64,000 bases of DNA from Hyphomicrobium denitrificans 1NES1 (GCF_000230975.2 NC_021172.1:2232001-2296000), one strand, 5' to 3'. Positions 20,389 to 29,699 are shown, counted from the first letter of the stretch. Numbers and translations are program-made. The notes: generated by a model from the letters alone, not told the origin.

Positions 20389-20766
20389 ATGACAGGAATT
20401 GCGGGTCGGTTTTTTACGAGTGCAATAATCTACATCATACTCGGCATGACGCTCGGTCTTGTGATGGGCATGACGAAAGATCATACGCAAATGCCGACGC
20501 ATGCGCATATTCTGGTCATCGGCTGGGTGACGTTTGCGATCTATGGATTTTTCTATCACACGTTTCCGGATACAGCCGCGAGTCGATTGGCGAACGTGCA
20601 CTTCTGGCTAGCCGAGATCAGCCTTGTCGTTTTGCTCGCCGGGCTCCTGATGATTTTCGGCGGGCGCGCCGAAACAGGCGATCCCTTCGCCGCTATCGGT
20701 TCCTTCGGCGTGCTGGTTTCGACGATCCTGTTTGCCGTTATCGCATGGCCGGTCGTGCGAAGCTGA
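20389..20766 (+). CDS. Membrane protein with His motif, oxidase subunit I-like
   Basis: 125 residues with four membrane helices. The stretch MPTHAHILVIGWVTFAIYGF and YHTFP place His residues as in the haem-copper/NnrS type of membrane protein, and similar small proteins are often annotated as cytochrome oxidase subunit I-like. Haem binding is inference. Function unknown. Confidence 0.75.
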   Translation: MTGIAGRFFTSAIIYIILGMTLGLVMGMTKDHTQMPTHAHILVIGWVTFAIYGFFYHTFPDTAASRLANVHFWLAEISLVVLLAGLLMIFGGRAETGDPFAAIGSFGVLVSTILFAVIAWPVVRS

Positions 20767-20779
20767 AGAACGCCCGCTT

Positions 20780-22069
20780 TTAGCTCGTTCGGAGGCGCGG
20801 GGATTGACGCGAGCCCGAGGCATGGAACTCTGTCGCGTCACAGCGCGCCGGTCTGACGGCGAAGAGGCAGAGACCGGCGACGAAGATCAGCAAGCTCGCC
20901 GCTTGGAACGTCGTCGCGAACGGCACCTGCTGTTCTTTCAACATGCCGCCGACGTACGTCATCGCGCCGCCCGCCGTTGTGCCTACGAAGTTCAGCAATC
21001 CATAGGCGGTTGCACGGTGACGAAAGTCCGTCACCGTGCATGCAGCCGGCATCAGGTTTGCGTCGAGGAATCCTTGCGACATGCCGGCAACAAGCACGCA
21101 TGCTAGAATGACTGGAATGTATTCGACTGCGCCGACAGCAAACAGACACGGCGCTGCAATCATGAAACCGATCGCGGGAACGAGCGCACGGGCACGTTCA
21201 TTCCAACGGGACCACCAGTCGGAAATATTGCTCGCGATCAGCATGCCGCCGAATGCGGCGCCATTGAAGGCCATCGGGCCGTAAACGCCGGCCCATGCCT
21301 GACTGACGCCAAGCTCGGAGCGGAAGAACTCCGGCAGCCAGTTCCGGACCGGCCAATATGCGGCTCCGTTCAGCAGATTCATTGCGAGGAGGAACAGGAA
21401 GCCCCGTGTCGTCAGCAGCGATTTGAAAGCTCCGGACAGCAGGGGCGCGGATGTTGAGATCTCTGCAGAAACGATCTCGGCCGGCGCAGCTTTGTCTGAA
21501 GTGCGCGGAAAGAAAATCATCAGCACGAGAGCGTAGGCGACGCCGATGGCGCCCATCGCGACAAATCCGGTTCGCCAACCGAACATCTCAGCGAAAGCGC
21601 CGCCGAGACCGCCCAGAACGGAGCCGGCATAAACGCCGCTCAGGTGCAGGCCCGTGGCACGGCTGCGCGTCGGTCCCCGGTGGTATTCAACGATCAAAGC
21701 GACCGCCGCCGGCATGTAGAACGCTTCGCTGACTCCGAGCATCGCGCGGGCCGCGAGCATACCTTCGAACGACGTCACGATACCGGTGACCAGCGTCGCT
21801 GCAGACCAGATCAGGAGACTTGCGATGATGACGGGGCGCTTGCCGACGCGATCGGCAATATAGCCCGCGACCGGCGAGCACACGCCGTAGATCCAAAGGA
21901 AAACCGATGAGAGAAGCCCAAAGCGCTCGTCGCCGATCTGGAGGTCGCCCTTGATCGGTCCGGGCATGGTCACGACGAGTTGCCGGTCGAGATAGTTGAG
22001 AGTCGCGACGACCCACAGCAGGCCGACAATCGCCCATGCCCCCCGGCTCAAGCGCTCAGCCCGATGCAT
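20780..22069 (-). CDS. MFS transporter
   Basis: 429 residues, twelve predicted helices. The loop between helices 2 and 3 has GYIADRVGKRPVI, the MFS motif A. The N-terminal WVVATLNYLDRQLVVTM resembles the anion:cation symporter / organic acid carriers of the family. A good ribosome site (AAGGGGGA) precedes the ATG. Substrate unknown. Convergent with the preceding small membrane protein. Confidence 0.9.
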   Translation of the reverse strand: MHRAERLSRGAWAIVGLLWVVATLNYLDRQLVVTMPGPIKGDLQIGDERFGLLSSVFLWIYGVCSPVAGYIADRVGKRPVIIASLLIWSAATLVTGIVTSFEGMLAARAMLGVSEAFYMPAAVALIVEYHRGPTRSRATGLHLSGVYAGSVLGGLGGAFAEMFGWRTGFVAMGAIGVAYALVLMIFFPRTSDKAAPAEIVSAEISTSAPLLSGAFKSLLTTRGFLFLLAMNLLNGAAYWPVRNWLPEFFRSELGVSQAWAGVYGPMAFNGAAFGGMLIASNISDWWSRWNERARALVPAIGFMIAAPCLFAVGAVEYIPVILACVLVAGMSQGFLDANLMPAACTVTDFRHRATAYGLLNFVGTTAGGAMTYVGGMLKEQQVPFATTFQAASLLIFVAGLCLFAVRPARCDATEFHASGSRQSPRLRTS

Positions 22070-22095
22070 TCGTTCCCCCTTGGCCCTTAGAGCGC

Positions 22096-22383
22096 CTACC
22101 GCAGCTTATAGCAATTTTCAAAAACACGCGGCGTACGCGTCACGTCATATCCGGCAAGGCACTGCACCAGATAAGGTTGAGCAGAATTCTTGAAGAGAAT
22201 AAACGTCGAGCGATTGTCGGAGTTGCTCGAATATCCTGCGACTTCCCAGCCGGATTTCAAAAGCTGCTCTATTGAGCCGGCGGGCTCGTCCGTTAGGGGC
22301 TCCGCATATGCGGCGACGCCCGTCACCGACACGAGCATTGCGAGAACTGCAACGCGGCAACAGGCGATCAACGACGTCATCAT
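22096..22383 (-). CDS. Small exported protein, unknown
   Basis: 95 residues. Signal peptide of about 27 residues (LAMLVSVTGVAAYAEP), then a compact domain with SIEQLLKSGWEVAGYSSNSD and two Cys near the end. The pattern 'LLxxGWEVxGY ... TxFILFK' is common to small exported Rhizobiales proteins. Good ribosome site GGGAG. Function unknown. Confidence 0.75.
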   Translation of the reverse strand: MMTSLIACCRVAVLAMLVSVTGVAAYAEPLTDEPAGSIEQLLKSGWEVAGYSSNSDNRSTFILFKNSAQPYLVQCLAGYDVTRTPRVFENCYKLR

Positions 22384-22460
22384 GCGTCTCCCTCGCTATC
22401 TGCGGGCGATATTAAACGCCGGTAGACAACGACGCGAGGAAGATCGTCTTCCGGGACGTA

Positions 22461-23045
22461 TCAAATGGCGAGTATACGCCTGTCATGCCCGTCGGAGGCC
22501 TGGGGCGCGGGCATATTGAAGCCGATCATCATCGCAACGGCGACCTGCCAAGGCAGCAGCAAAACAAGGCCGCTATCGAAATAATTTACCGCCGGAAAGA
22601 GCAGACCGAAAAGCGCGCCGGTCACGGTGACTGCAGCGGCTACCGAGCTACGCCGAAGTGCCCCTACGTTAAGAGCGATGCCGGCCCATGTAATGATGGC
22701 GCCTACGGCTCCCGCAGCGAGGCCTGTCAGGTATGACTTGTACGCTGTCGCGATTGCGATCGATTGGGGCCACGGCCGGTCAATCTGTATCGTGAGGTTG
22801 ACTGCGGCTTCCCAGGCGAACCACGTGATGAGAACCGTCATCGTCGATGCGGCCAGAGATGCTTGTCCCCAGCGCCATACCGCGAAGCCCATCACGAAAC
22901 CGAACCATAGTCCGGTCAATACCATGTAGGCACCGGGGCTTGGAGCGTCGCCATAGCCGGCGCCGACGATGGTCGCGCCGAGACTGCCGGAGACCGCACC
23001 GAGCGCTGCAAGGGCCGGGACGGGATGCAGATCATTACTCGTCAT
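22461..23045 (-). CDS. Integral membrane protein, unknown
   Basis: 194 residues from the ATG at 23045 (MTSNDLHPVPALAALG); the longer frame upstream is not membrane-like. Six hydrophobic segments. Not recognised; no soluble domain. Stands alone between two small genes. Confidence 0.7.
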   Translation of the reverse strand: MTSNDLHPVPALAALGAVSGSLGATIVGAGYGDAPSPGAYMVLTGLWFGFVMGFAVWRWGQASLAASTMTVLITWFAWEAAVNLTIQIDRPWPQSIAIATAYKSYLTGLAAGAVGAIITWAGIALNVGALRRSSVAAAVTVTGALFGLLFPAVNYFDSGLVLLLPWQVAVAMMIGFNMPAPQASDGHDRRILAI

Positions 23046-23361
23046 GGGCGTCCATCCGAAGCAATAGAGTAGAGTGTGCCCCGATGGCGCCCTGCGACGA
23101 TGGCCGCACAATGGTCGAAGAGCGGAACGTAATGCTACTTCGGCGCAAATCCCGATATTTGCGAGCAGAGCACACCTGAATTTTCTCTACCCATCGCGGT
23201 ACGCGCACGGCGCTCGTTCGGCGACGTGTGGATTTGAAGTGACATCAACTCAAAAGGAAGCAGCAACCGGCTGCTCCACGGAACAAGTCGGAGTTTTGCA
23301 ACGTTGACGGTCAGCATGTTCACGTAGGCAGTCGCAATCCTCAAATCGGGAGGTACGGACG
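23046..23361. other. Gap without a recognisable feature
   Basis: 316 bp between divergent genes. It must hold the two promoters, but I cannot pick a convincing -35/-10 pair or operator. Confidence 0.5.
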
Positions 23362-23493
23362 ATGAAAATTGCGGTTCTCGGACTCTGTCTTGCAGCTTTG
23401 GCCCTTGGTGCGTGCCGTCGCGAGACTCCTGAATATACGCCGATGAAGCTCAGCGCCACGTCGGGCACGACACAGGCCTCAGGTCAGCACTAA
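23362..23493 (+). CDS. Very short lipoprotein
   Basis: 43 residues. The ATG at 23362 follows GGAGGT. MKIAVLGLCLAALALGAC ends in a lipobox (LGAC), so Cys18 should be lipidated; the 25-residue tail is hydrophilic. Comparable to entericidin-size lipoproteins. Too short for most gene callers but the ribosome site and lipobox make it credible. Confidence 0.7.
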   Translation: MKIAVLGLCLAALALGACRRETPEYTPMKLSATSGTTQASGQH

Positions 23494-23586
23494 TCGTGCC
23501 CTCGCAGACCCAAAGCCACTTTTCCTGATACCGACAAGGCAAGGACGAAGCGCTCATCGAGAGTGCTTCGCCCATTTCGAATTTTC

Positions 23587-24561
23587 TCAATCGTATATGT
23601 ACGTCACCAAGAACGTCCGGTCGGCCAAATTAGAGCCTGCCGGAGGGATCGGGTAACTTGTCTGCTGAGCCGCGAAAACGACATCCTGATTGAGGCTCGA
23701 ATTTTTTGCGCCGGACAGCAACCTCACTTCGACGACATTGCCTGATTCCGATAGTAGAATCCTGATCGTGACGCGGCCGGTGACATCCATCAGCTGCGGC
23801 ATCGTCTGTTGCAGAGCTCTGATCACGCCGCGCGCGAATGCATCGTTCAACCCGGATCGCGTAATGCCGGGCGGACGCTGTAATCCGGCAGAACGGCCGC
23901 CACCGAATGACGGCTGCATCAGATTTTTCGGCGTCGACAGGTCAAGCGACGCCATCTTCTTCTGCGACTTCTTCGGTGCTGACTTAGCCGCGGACTTGGT
24001 CGTCTCGGTCTTGGGCTTGGGCTCCGGCTTATCCTCGCTCTTCATGTTCGCAGGGTTTTCGTCCTGCAAGGACAGGAGATCGGGGGCGTCATCTAGCGCC
24101 TTCGGATCCTCTTCCTTGGCGACCTTCTGCTCCGGCTTGTCAGCGGGCTTGGCATCGTCGGGCTGCGGAGCAGGCTCAGACTTCGTCTGCTGGTCCTGGG
24201 GCTTCGGAGGCTCCGGCTCAGGCGGCTGAGGCTGTTCCTGTTTCGCCTGGGGCGTTGGAGGCGGTTGCTCGGGTTGCGGCTGTTGGGCTGGTTGCGGCGG
24301 CGGACCAGGCGGCGGTTGCGGTTCCTCCGCGACTGTCGCCCTGCTCTCCAGATCGGCTTCCGTTACGAGAGATACGCTGATGGCATTATCGGCGCCGCTC
24401 GGATCGCCAAGCCGCTTAGGCTTGCTCGCGATAGCACCTACAAAAAGCGACGCGTGAAGCACGGCTGCGCACGCCAACGCAATCCAGAAATTGCGTTCAC
24501 GTTTGTTGCTCCCGCTCCACCGCGCAAAACCGGCGGTTGTGAGATCAGCAGTCTGATCCAT
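23587..24561 (-). CDS. TonB-like energy transducer
   Basis: 324 residues from the ATG at 24561 (GGAGGGG upstream). One membrane helix at about residues 22-45, a long Pro/Gln/Lys-rich spacer (about 75-190) able to cross the periplasm, then a TonB-type C-terminal domain with GRVTIRILLSESGNVVEVRL and a final LVTYIYD. It likely couples ExbB/ExbD energy to outer-membrane uptake or division; those partners are not nearby. Confidence 0.87.
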   Translation of the reverse strand: MDQTADLTTAGFARWSGSNKRERNFWIALACAAVLHASLFVGAIASKPKRLGDPSGADNAISVSLVTEADLESRATVAEEPQPPPGPPPQPAQQPQPEQPPPTPQAKQEQPQPPEPEPPKPQDQQTKSEPAPQPDDAKPADKPEQKVAKEEDPKALDDAPDLLSLQDENPANMKSEDKPEPKPKTETTKSAAKSAPKKSQKKMASLDLSTPKNLMQPSFGGGRSAGLQRPPGITRSGLNDAFARGVIRALQQTMPQLMDVTGRVTIRILLSESGNVVEVRLLSGAKNSSLNQDVVFAAQQTSYPIPPAGSNLADRTFLVTYIYD

Positions 24562-24797
24562 TCCCCTCCGTGCCCATCCAGCCGGATCGGCCCAATTCAA
24601 AAGATTACCCGGTTGCCCTCACGCGGGCCAGAAGTGATAAAGAAGCGGCGGAAACCGCTGCGATATTGCTGTGGTTATCGCCTCTGTATGCGCTGTGAGG
24701 TCGCGGATATGCAGCGATTCGCGCCTCCCGCATGCGGTTCCACTGAAGCGACCGGCAATTTTCCGCTACCGGATATAGTCGCAAATGGGAGCCCTCG

Positions 24798-25667
24798 ATG
24801 CCCCGCCGACACAGCGATCTCATGCACCCGCCAGAAAAAAGTGGCAAAAGCGCGAAAAGCGGCAAAATTCGAGCCGGCATTGGCGGCTGGACGTTCGAAC
24901 CGTGGCGCGGCGTCTTTTATCCCGACAATCTCGCGCAGGCCAAAGAACTCAGCTACGCAAGCCGCCATCTGCCGGTGATCGAGGTCAACGGGACTTACTA
25001 CAGCACGCAGAAGCCTCCGACTTTTGCTCGTTGGGCCTCGGAGACGCCGGACGACTTCATCTTCACGCTCAAGGGACCGCGCTATGCCACGAACAGGCGC
25101 GAGCTTGCGGGAGCCGGCGATTCAATTACGCGATTCCTAGACTCCGGCATCATCGAGCTGGGCGACAAGCTCGGTCCTCTACTCTGGCAGTTCGCACCGA
25201 CGAAAAAATTCGACGAAGCCGACTTCGCCGCATTTCTCGAACTGCTTCCGGAAAAATTCGATGGACGGGGGCTGCTTCACGCCATCGAAGTGCGGCATGA
25301 TTCGTTTTCGACGCCTGCGTTCATCGACCTCGCGCGGAAGAAGTCCGTGGCGGTCGTGTTTGCCGACCATGCGAAATATCCCGCCATTGCCGATGTGACG
25401 GGCGATTTCGTTTACGCGCGGCTACAGACGGGCAAGGACGATATTCCGACGGCCTATCCGCCCAAGGCGCTCGATGAATGGGCCGCGCGGGCAAAGGTCT
25501 GGGCTGAAGGCGGCGTGCCCAAAGACCTGCCGATCGTCGACGTAGACGCGAAAATAAAAAGGACAGCGCGCGACACTTTCGTGTTCTTCATCCACGAAGG
25601 CAAGGTTCGTGCGCCCCACGCGGCGATGGCTTTCATGGAACGGATTACGCGCCCGTCGCGCGCTTAA
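24798..25667 (+). CDS. DUF72 (YecE-like) protein
   Basis: 289 residues, TIM-barrel-like DUF72 family. Visible: IRAGIGGWTFEPWRGVFYP, EVNGTYYSTQKPPTFARWAS, FTLKGPRYATN, LGPLLWQFAP, AIEVRHDSF and a C-terminal FFIHEGKVRAPHAA. The family's reaction is unknown. GGGAG precedes the ATG. The gene overlaps the convergent small gene by 4 bp. Confidence 0.93.
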   Translation: MPRRHSDLMHPPEKSGKSAKSGKIRAGIGGWTFEPWRGVFYPDNLAQAKELSYASRHLPVIEVNGTYYSTQKPPTFARWASETPDDFIFTLKGPRYATNRRELAGAGDSITRFLDSGIIELGDKLGPLLWQFAPTKKFDEADFAAFLELLPEKFDGRGLLHAIEVRHDSFSTPAFIDLARKKSVAVVFADHAKYPAIADVTGDFVYARLQTGKDDIPTAYPPKALDEWAARAKVWAEGGVPKDLPIVDVDAKIKRTARDTFVFFIHEGKVRAPHAAMAFMERITRPSRA

Positions 25668-25930
25668 TTGTCGTTCTGGCGTTTGACGCGCACGCGTTGT
25701 TTCCGAAGCGTGCGCTGCTGAAGTGGGTGGGCATCGATGATCTGCGAATCCGGATATTGACCGCTCGGCGCTCCCCATATCCGGATCAAGTCGGCGTCGT
25801 ACTCGCTGACGAGACCGGCCCGGTAGTTGCCGCGCGCATGCTCAACATCGAAGATCGTCTGAGCCTGCGCCATACCCGAATAGAGACCTGCCACCGCGGC
25901 TGTGATTATAAGAAGACCGATGCGCCTCAC
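25664..25930 (-). CDS. Small exported protein, paralogue of 18169-18447
   Basis: 88 residues from a GTG at 25930 with GGGAG six nt upstream (a GTG at 25990 is possible). Signal peptide to about residue 24 (ending AQAQ). Mature start TIFDVEHARGNYRAGLVSEY resembles IADVEGARTKERAGYYLNRQ of the other protein. The tail is basic (QRTLRKQRVRVKRQ). Function unknown. Confidence 0.7.
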   Translation of the reverse strand: MRRIGLLIITAAVAGLYSGMAQAQTIFDVEHARGNYRAGLVSEYDADLIRIWGAPSGQYPDSQIIDAHPLQQRTLRKQRVRVKRQNDN

Positions 25931-26048
25931 CGACTGCTCCCATTTTCGACGCTGCACCCGCTGATCAAGTGCGAAACTCTCCGCAATCACGCGGACGGCT
26001 TAGCGCTTCTCGCTCTTGCGACCGCATGAACGAAGTTCCGAATCCGCC

Positions 26049-26312
26049 TCAGTATTCCGAGCAGACGCGGGCGCGAAGCCTGCGGCTGTAGTAGCAGGTG
26101 CCACCGTAATCGTAACCGTAGTCGTCTAAATAATAGTCATCGAAGTAAGGGCAACCACCCCAGTACGCGAAGTAGGTAGGGATAACCGCGACCGCAATGC
26201 ATCGATCGGGCCCTACCCCGGGGCCCGAAAGTATGGCCCCGTTTTGCCGCGCGAAGGATTCATGCAAATTTCGCGGAACATCCGGGCATTCGGATAGCGT
26301 CACAGACAGCAT
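26049..26312 (-). CDS. Tyr/Asp-rich small protein, uncertain start
   Basis: Up to 87 residues. The C-terminal half (YFAYWGGCPYFDDYYLDDYG and CYYSRRLRARVC) looks like the Tyr/Gly-rich tail of small exported Rhizobiales proteins. No signal peptide is visible from the available start, so the 5' part may be altered or the gene decayed. Confidence 0.4.
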   Translation of the reverse strand: MLSVTLSECPDVPRNLHESFARQNGAILSGPGVGPDRCIAVAVIPTYFAYWGGCPYFDDYYLDDYGYDYGGTCYYSRRLRARVCSEY

Positions 26313-26445
26313 AAGGCCGGAGAGTTCTGTCGCCTTCTGCTTGCCACGTTGCTGCGGCGAATCTGTTAAAGATGAACAAGAATAGGGGTTCGATGCTCTT
26401 TGAGCGCGCCCTGTCTCCTTGCTGCATCAAACGACGGAGCGAACC

Positions 26446-26727
26446 ATGTCGGACCGGACACAACTCGCAATAGGCCGCAACTCCATTTCGGTTCCGCGCT
26501 TGACAAAGCGGGCGGTCGAAGCAGGTGTCGCTACGGCTCTCACCTCGTGCGTGGCGCTCGTCATTCTCGTCTTGAACAACGTGCTGACCGGCCGCGGAGG
26601 CTGGATGAACGGATTCGACGTTTGGCTTTCGTACATGCGCCAGCCAGCAATCCTGGGTACGATGATCCTGACGGCGTTGGTCACGTCGCTGTTCCTGGCT
26701 TGGCAGCGAGGCCGCGGCGCACGCTAA
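26446..26727 (+). CDS. Small membrane protein with two helices
   Basis: 93 residues from the ATG at 26446 (GGAG seven nt upstream). Helices at about 31-51 (VATALTSCVALVILVLNNVL) and 67-86 separated by a WMNGFDVWLSYMRQ loop. This resembles short DUF2798-type proteins, but the match is not secure. Confidence 0.68.
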   Translation: MSDRTQLAIGRNSISVPRLTKRAVEAGVATALTSCVALVILVLNNVLTGRGGWMNGFDVWLSYMRQPAILGTMILTALVTSLFLAWQRGRGAR

Positions 26728-26759
26728 ATTCGATCCGATCTCCGACTGCAAACGAAAAA

Positions 26760-26790
26760 GGCGAGGCCAATGCCTCGCCGTCGACTTTTT
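26760..26790. terminator. Bidirectional terminator
   Basis: Perfect 8-bp stem GGCGAGGC / GCCTCGCC with a CAAT loop, T run on the plus side (26785-26790) and A run (26755-26759) that becomes a T run on the minus strand. It separates two convergent genes. Confidence 0.88.
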
Positions 26791-26827
26791 TGGGTTATGA
26801 TCGGGCTACGATCAGCCGATCGAACTA

Positions 26828-27244
26828 TCAGCTCTTCAGCGCTGTATTGCACTTGCTGTAATAACCGCCGCCCTTTTGAATCCATTTCATGCCGCCATTG
26901 CTGTTGGTGGCCTTATTCGCTTTGTATTGGTCGAGACAGGTGTGCATGCGTGCTTTGCCGGCGGATTCTTTTGCATATTTCGGATCGACCGATTTCGGAA
27001 ATACAGCGCCGCCCGCCGTCGTCGTTGCTGGTTTGCTGTCAGACTTTGTTTCCGTCGCGGCTTCCGCTCCGGCGCATTCCGTCTTTCGGAATTCGTTCCA
27101 TGATTTGCCGTTCAATGTGCCGGCTGTTTTTGCAGCTTGGTATTTTGCACTGCATTCTTTGCTCGTGAGGGCCGAGCTCGGTCCGGCAGTGACGAAAGCG
27201 ACGGCTCCGAGTGCAGCTGCGGACAGGAAAATGCGAGAGATCAT
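26828..27244 (-). CDS. Exported protein with two Cys-bounded repeats
   Basis: 138 residues. Signal peptide to about residue 25. Two related units: ECSAKYQAAKTAGTLNGKSW with a closing Cys, and TCLDQYKANKATNSNGGMKW with a closing Cys, separated by a Ser/Thr/Lys linker. The first unit is common in small periplasmic proteins of Rhizobiales, with a likeness to PsiF-type repeats. Function unknown. Confidence 0.75.
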   Translation of the reverse strand: MISRIFLSAAALGAVAFVTAGPSSALTSKECSAKYQAAKTAGTLNGKSWNEFRKTECAGAEAATETKSDSKPATTTAGGAVFPKSVDPKYAKESAGKARMHTCLDQYKANKATNSNGGMKWIQKGGGYYSKCNTALKS

Positions 27245-27463
27245 CTGTAGTCTCCATTAGACGGCGACCGCGCTCGGCGAGTCGGACGCGCGTTGGCGGA
27301 CATGCCGTGTTATTTTACTCCTAACGGACTTTCCGGCAAAGATATAAGCTTATGTAAGGGTTGCCGAAACACGAAAGACTTGTACTTACGAAAAAGTATA
27401 CGCGGTCGTTCAATATCGAGTTTCGCGGAACTCGCGGAATACAATCGAAATCCGGACAGATTC

Positions 27464-27901
27464 ATGTTCGCGTCGACACATCCAACCGGCCTTCGGCTCT
27501 TGATTTACGTAGCCGCCGTGCTCGCCCCGCCGGGCTTTGCGGCAGCGGCTCCCGCGGTAGAAGCCACGGATGCGGCGCGCTCTGCCGTCGCCCAAATGAC
27601 GCCGCACGACGTCGGCTCTCGCTATGGACAAGCACTCGGAGCTATCGAAATCTGTCCGGGTACGCAGACAACGGTCAAGGTGCCGGCCCTCAATACCCTT
27701 TATACAGGGGCCGAACTTCAGGCGTTCCAAACGCAGGCGTTCAGGATTTACAATGCCTGGATCAAGCTCAAGCAGTGCGCGATGGTCGACGATCCGAGCG
27801 AGTGCAAGGTCGTGATCGAGGAGAGTTGTGCTGCTGCGATCACCGAGATCGGGCCTTCGGGAACTGTTTTCCCTGGTTTGCTCGAAGGGCCGGGCCGTTA
27901 A
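27464..27901 (+). CDS. Small exported protein, unknown
   Basis: 145 residues from the ATG at 27464 (MFASTHPTGLRLLIYVAAVL, signal peptide to about AAAA); upstream codons in the same frame are not protein-like. The mature domain has Cys in IEICPGT, KQCAMVDD, ECKVVIEESC. Not recognised. Confidence 0.68.
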   Translation: MFASTHPTGLRLLIYVAAVLAPPGFAAAAPAVEATDAARSAVAQMTPHDVGSRYGQALGAIEICPGTQTTVKVPALNTLYTGAELQAFQTQAFRIYNAWIKLKQCAMVDDPSECKVVIEESCAAAITEIGPSGTVFPGLLEGPGR

Positions 27902-28035
27902 GGTTGCCGACGTTCCTTCCCGGCCTCAAAAAGGTTCTTATCTCGCCCTGAAACGAAGCGGAGATCACACATTTCGAAATCGTTTGCGCCGCTCGGGGTT
28001 GCCCGCTATGGCCCCTGGCGAACATGGAGCGGAAG

Positions 28036-28446
28036 ATGGCGGACATATCGAAATTACAGATCGGCTTGCGTGGATCGGCAAGCGCACTCGTGGTCGAGCA
28101 ACGTCTCGCTCCCGCTGTCGGCAGCGGCAGCGCGCCGGTGTTTGCCAGCCCTATGCTCATTGCATTGATGGAAGCGGCGGCGGTCGATTGCATCGAGGCG
28201 CAATTGCCTGAAGGACATCAAAGCCTCGGCGTGCATCTCGATGTGACACACTCCTCGCCGACGCCGCTCGGTTTTAACGTCACGGCGACCGCAACGCTCA
28301 AATCCATCGATGGCCGCAAATTGACGTTCGACGTCATCGCAAATGACGGTATCGAACAGATCGGGTCGGGCTCTCACACCCGCGTCGTAGTTGATACGGC
28401 GCGTTTCATGGCTCGCCTAACCGCCAAATCTCTGCAACAGACCTAA
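28036..28446 (+). CDS. Thioesterase of the fluoroacetyl-CoA (FlK-like) type
   Basis: 136 residues, hot-dog fold. Conserved core: PVFASPMLIALMEAAAVDCI with the Glu in MEAAA, then LGVHLDVTHSSPTPLG with the His. These are the positions of the FlK catalytic set (here Ser where FlK has Thr). Most members outside Streptomyces act on other acyl-CoA esters. GGAG precedes the ATG at 28036. Confidence 0.88.
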   Translation: MADISKLQIGLRGSASALVVEQRLAPAVGSGSAPVFASPMLIALMEAAAVDCIEAQLPEGHQSLGVHLDVTHSSPTPLGFNVTATATLKSIDGRKLTFDVIANDGIEQIGSGSHTRVVVDTARFMARLTAKSLQQT

Positions 28447-28529
28447 CAAAATTCCGGCGGCCCTTGAGGCACCGGAATCGGGAAGTATGCTTGCTGAACA
28501 TTGGCGTCTGCTTCTGGAGCTTCCAACCC

Positions 28530-29690
28530 ATGCGACCGAGTCTTTTCTCTGCCGCGGCCATCCTCTTACTCGTCGTCGGACACCCCGCCGAAGCTGCCGA
28601 CTGCACGGCGAACGATTTTGCGGAGGCTGTCGACCAATCCGCAGCAAGCCTGCGCGCCTTGACGCTTGATGCTCAACCCAAAATTCAAGACCGCCTTCGC
28701 CGATATAAGGCGGCGAAGAAGCTTTCCAACGAAAACTACGAGGAGACCGCACTTGACGCGGTCAGAGATTCAACGCTCGACGATCTCGATAAGAAAAGTG
28801 CCGATCTGCTGCTGACCGTCGACTCCCTCGGCCGGGTTCCCGATGGCGCGGTGCCCGACTGCTCCAAGCTCGCGCAGGTGAAGACGGCGGCGGCGGAACT
28901 CAATAAGGTCATCAAGACAAAGTCGGATTACATGATACGGCGCCTCGACGAGAAAATTGCCGAAGCAGAGCGCCAAGGACCGACGACGAAGCCTGAGGCA
29001 GCCACACAATCTGCCGATACGGAGAAACCCGCAAAGCCAGCAACCGCACCTCCTAAACGCATTGAAACCGCCCCGCATTCGGTAAAGCCTCCTCCGGCTT
29101 CGTCAACGTGGACAGCCGATACGAAACCCGACGATGCCTACAAAAGGCCGAGCCTCGCGATGCGCGAGCAAGGCGGCAATGTCATGCCTCCGCCCATGCA
29201 GCAGGACGGGTATTCGATCGACGAGATCCGCGAGGCGACGCGTGGATTCTTCGGCACGATTTCGACCAATCTCGCGAGCGTCATCGAGCACGCCTTCAAG
29301 GAAATGGGGCGCCCAACCGCGTATGTGCTCGGGACTGAGGGTGGCGGCGCATTCTTCGCCGGCCTTCGCTTCGGAAAGGGCACGCTTTACATGCGAAACG
29401 AGCGAGACGTGCGCGAGGTCTATTGGCACGGCCCGTCCGTCGGCACCGATTTGGGCGCTTCGGGATCGCGGACCCTGTTCCTCATCTACCGTATGAGGAG
29501 TTCCGACGACCTCTACCGCAACTTCACAGGTATCGACGGATCCGCCTACTTTGTCGGCGGTGTCGGCCTGACGCTGCTCAAAGGCGGACCCGTGATCATG
29601 GCACCGATCCGGTCTGGCGTCGGCATGCGGCTCGGCGCCAACCTCGGCTACGTTCGCTTCACACCGCAGCCGACATGGAATCCATTCTGA
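28530..29690 (+). CDS. eipA: EipA-like envelope protein (DUF1134) with long extension
   Basis: 386 residues from the ATG at 28530. Signal peptide (about 22 residues), a helical segment 25-145, a Pro/Lys/Thr-rich linker, then DUF1134 at about 225-386: GYSIDEIREATRGFFGTIST, AYVLGTEGGGAFFAGLRFGKG, VYWHGPSVGTDLGASGSRTL. Brucella EipA is a small periplasmic beta-barrel needed for envelope integrity. The roughly 200-residue N-terminal extension is not part of that family. An L,D-transpeptidase gene is convergent next door, consistent with an envelope locus. Confidence 0.9.
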   Translation: MRPSLFSAAAILLLVVGHPAEAADCTANDFAEAVDQSAASLRALTLDAQPKIQDRLRRYKAAKKLSNENYEETALDAVRDSTLDDLDKKSADLLLTVDSLGRVPDGAVPDCSKLAQVKTAAAELNKVIKTKSDYMIRRLDEKIAEAERQGPTTKPEAATQSADTEKPAKPATAPPKRIETAPHSVKPPPASSTWTADTKPDDAYKRPSLAMREQGGNVMPPPMQQDGYSIDEIREATRGFFGTISTNLASVIEHAFKEMGRPTAYVLGTEGGGAFFAGLRFGKGTLYMRNERDVREVYWHGPSVGTDLGASGSRTLFLIYRMRSSDDLYRNFTGIDGSAYFVGGVGLTLLKGGPVIMAPIRSGVGMRLGANLGYVRFTPQPTWNPF

Positions 29691-29699
29691 CCTCCAACG

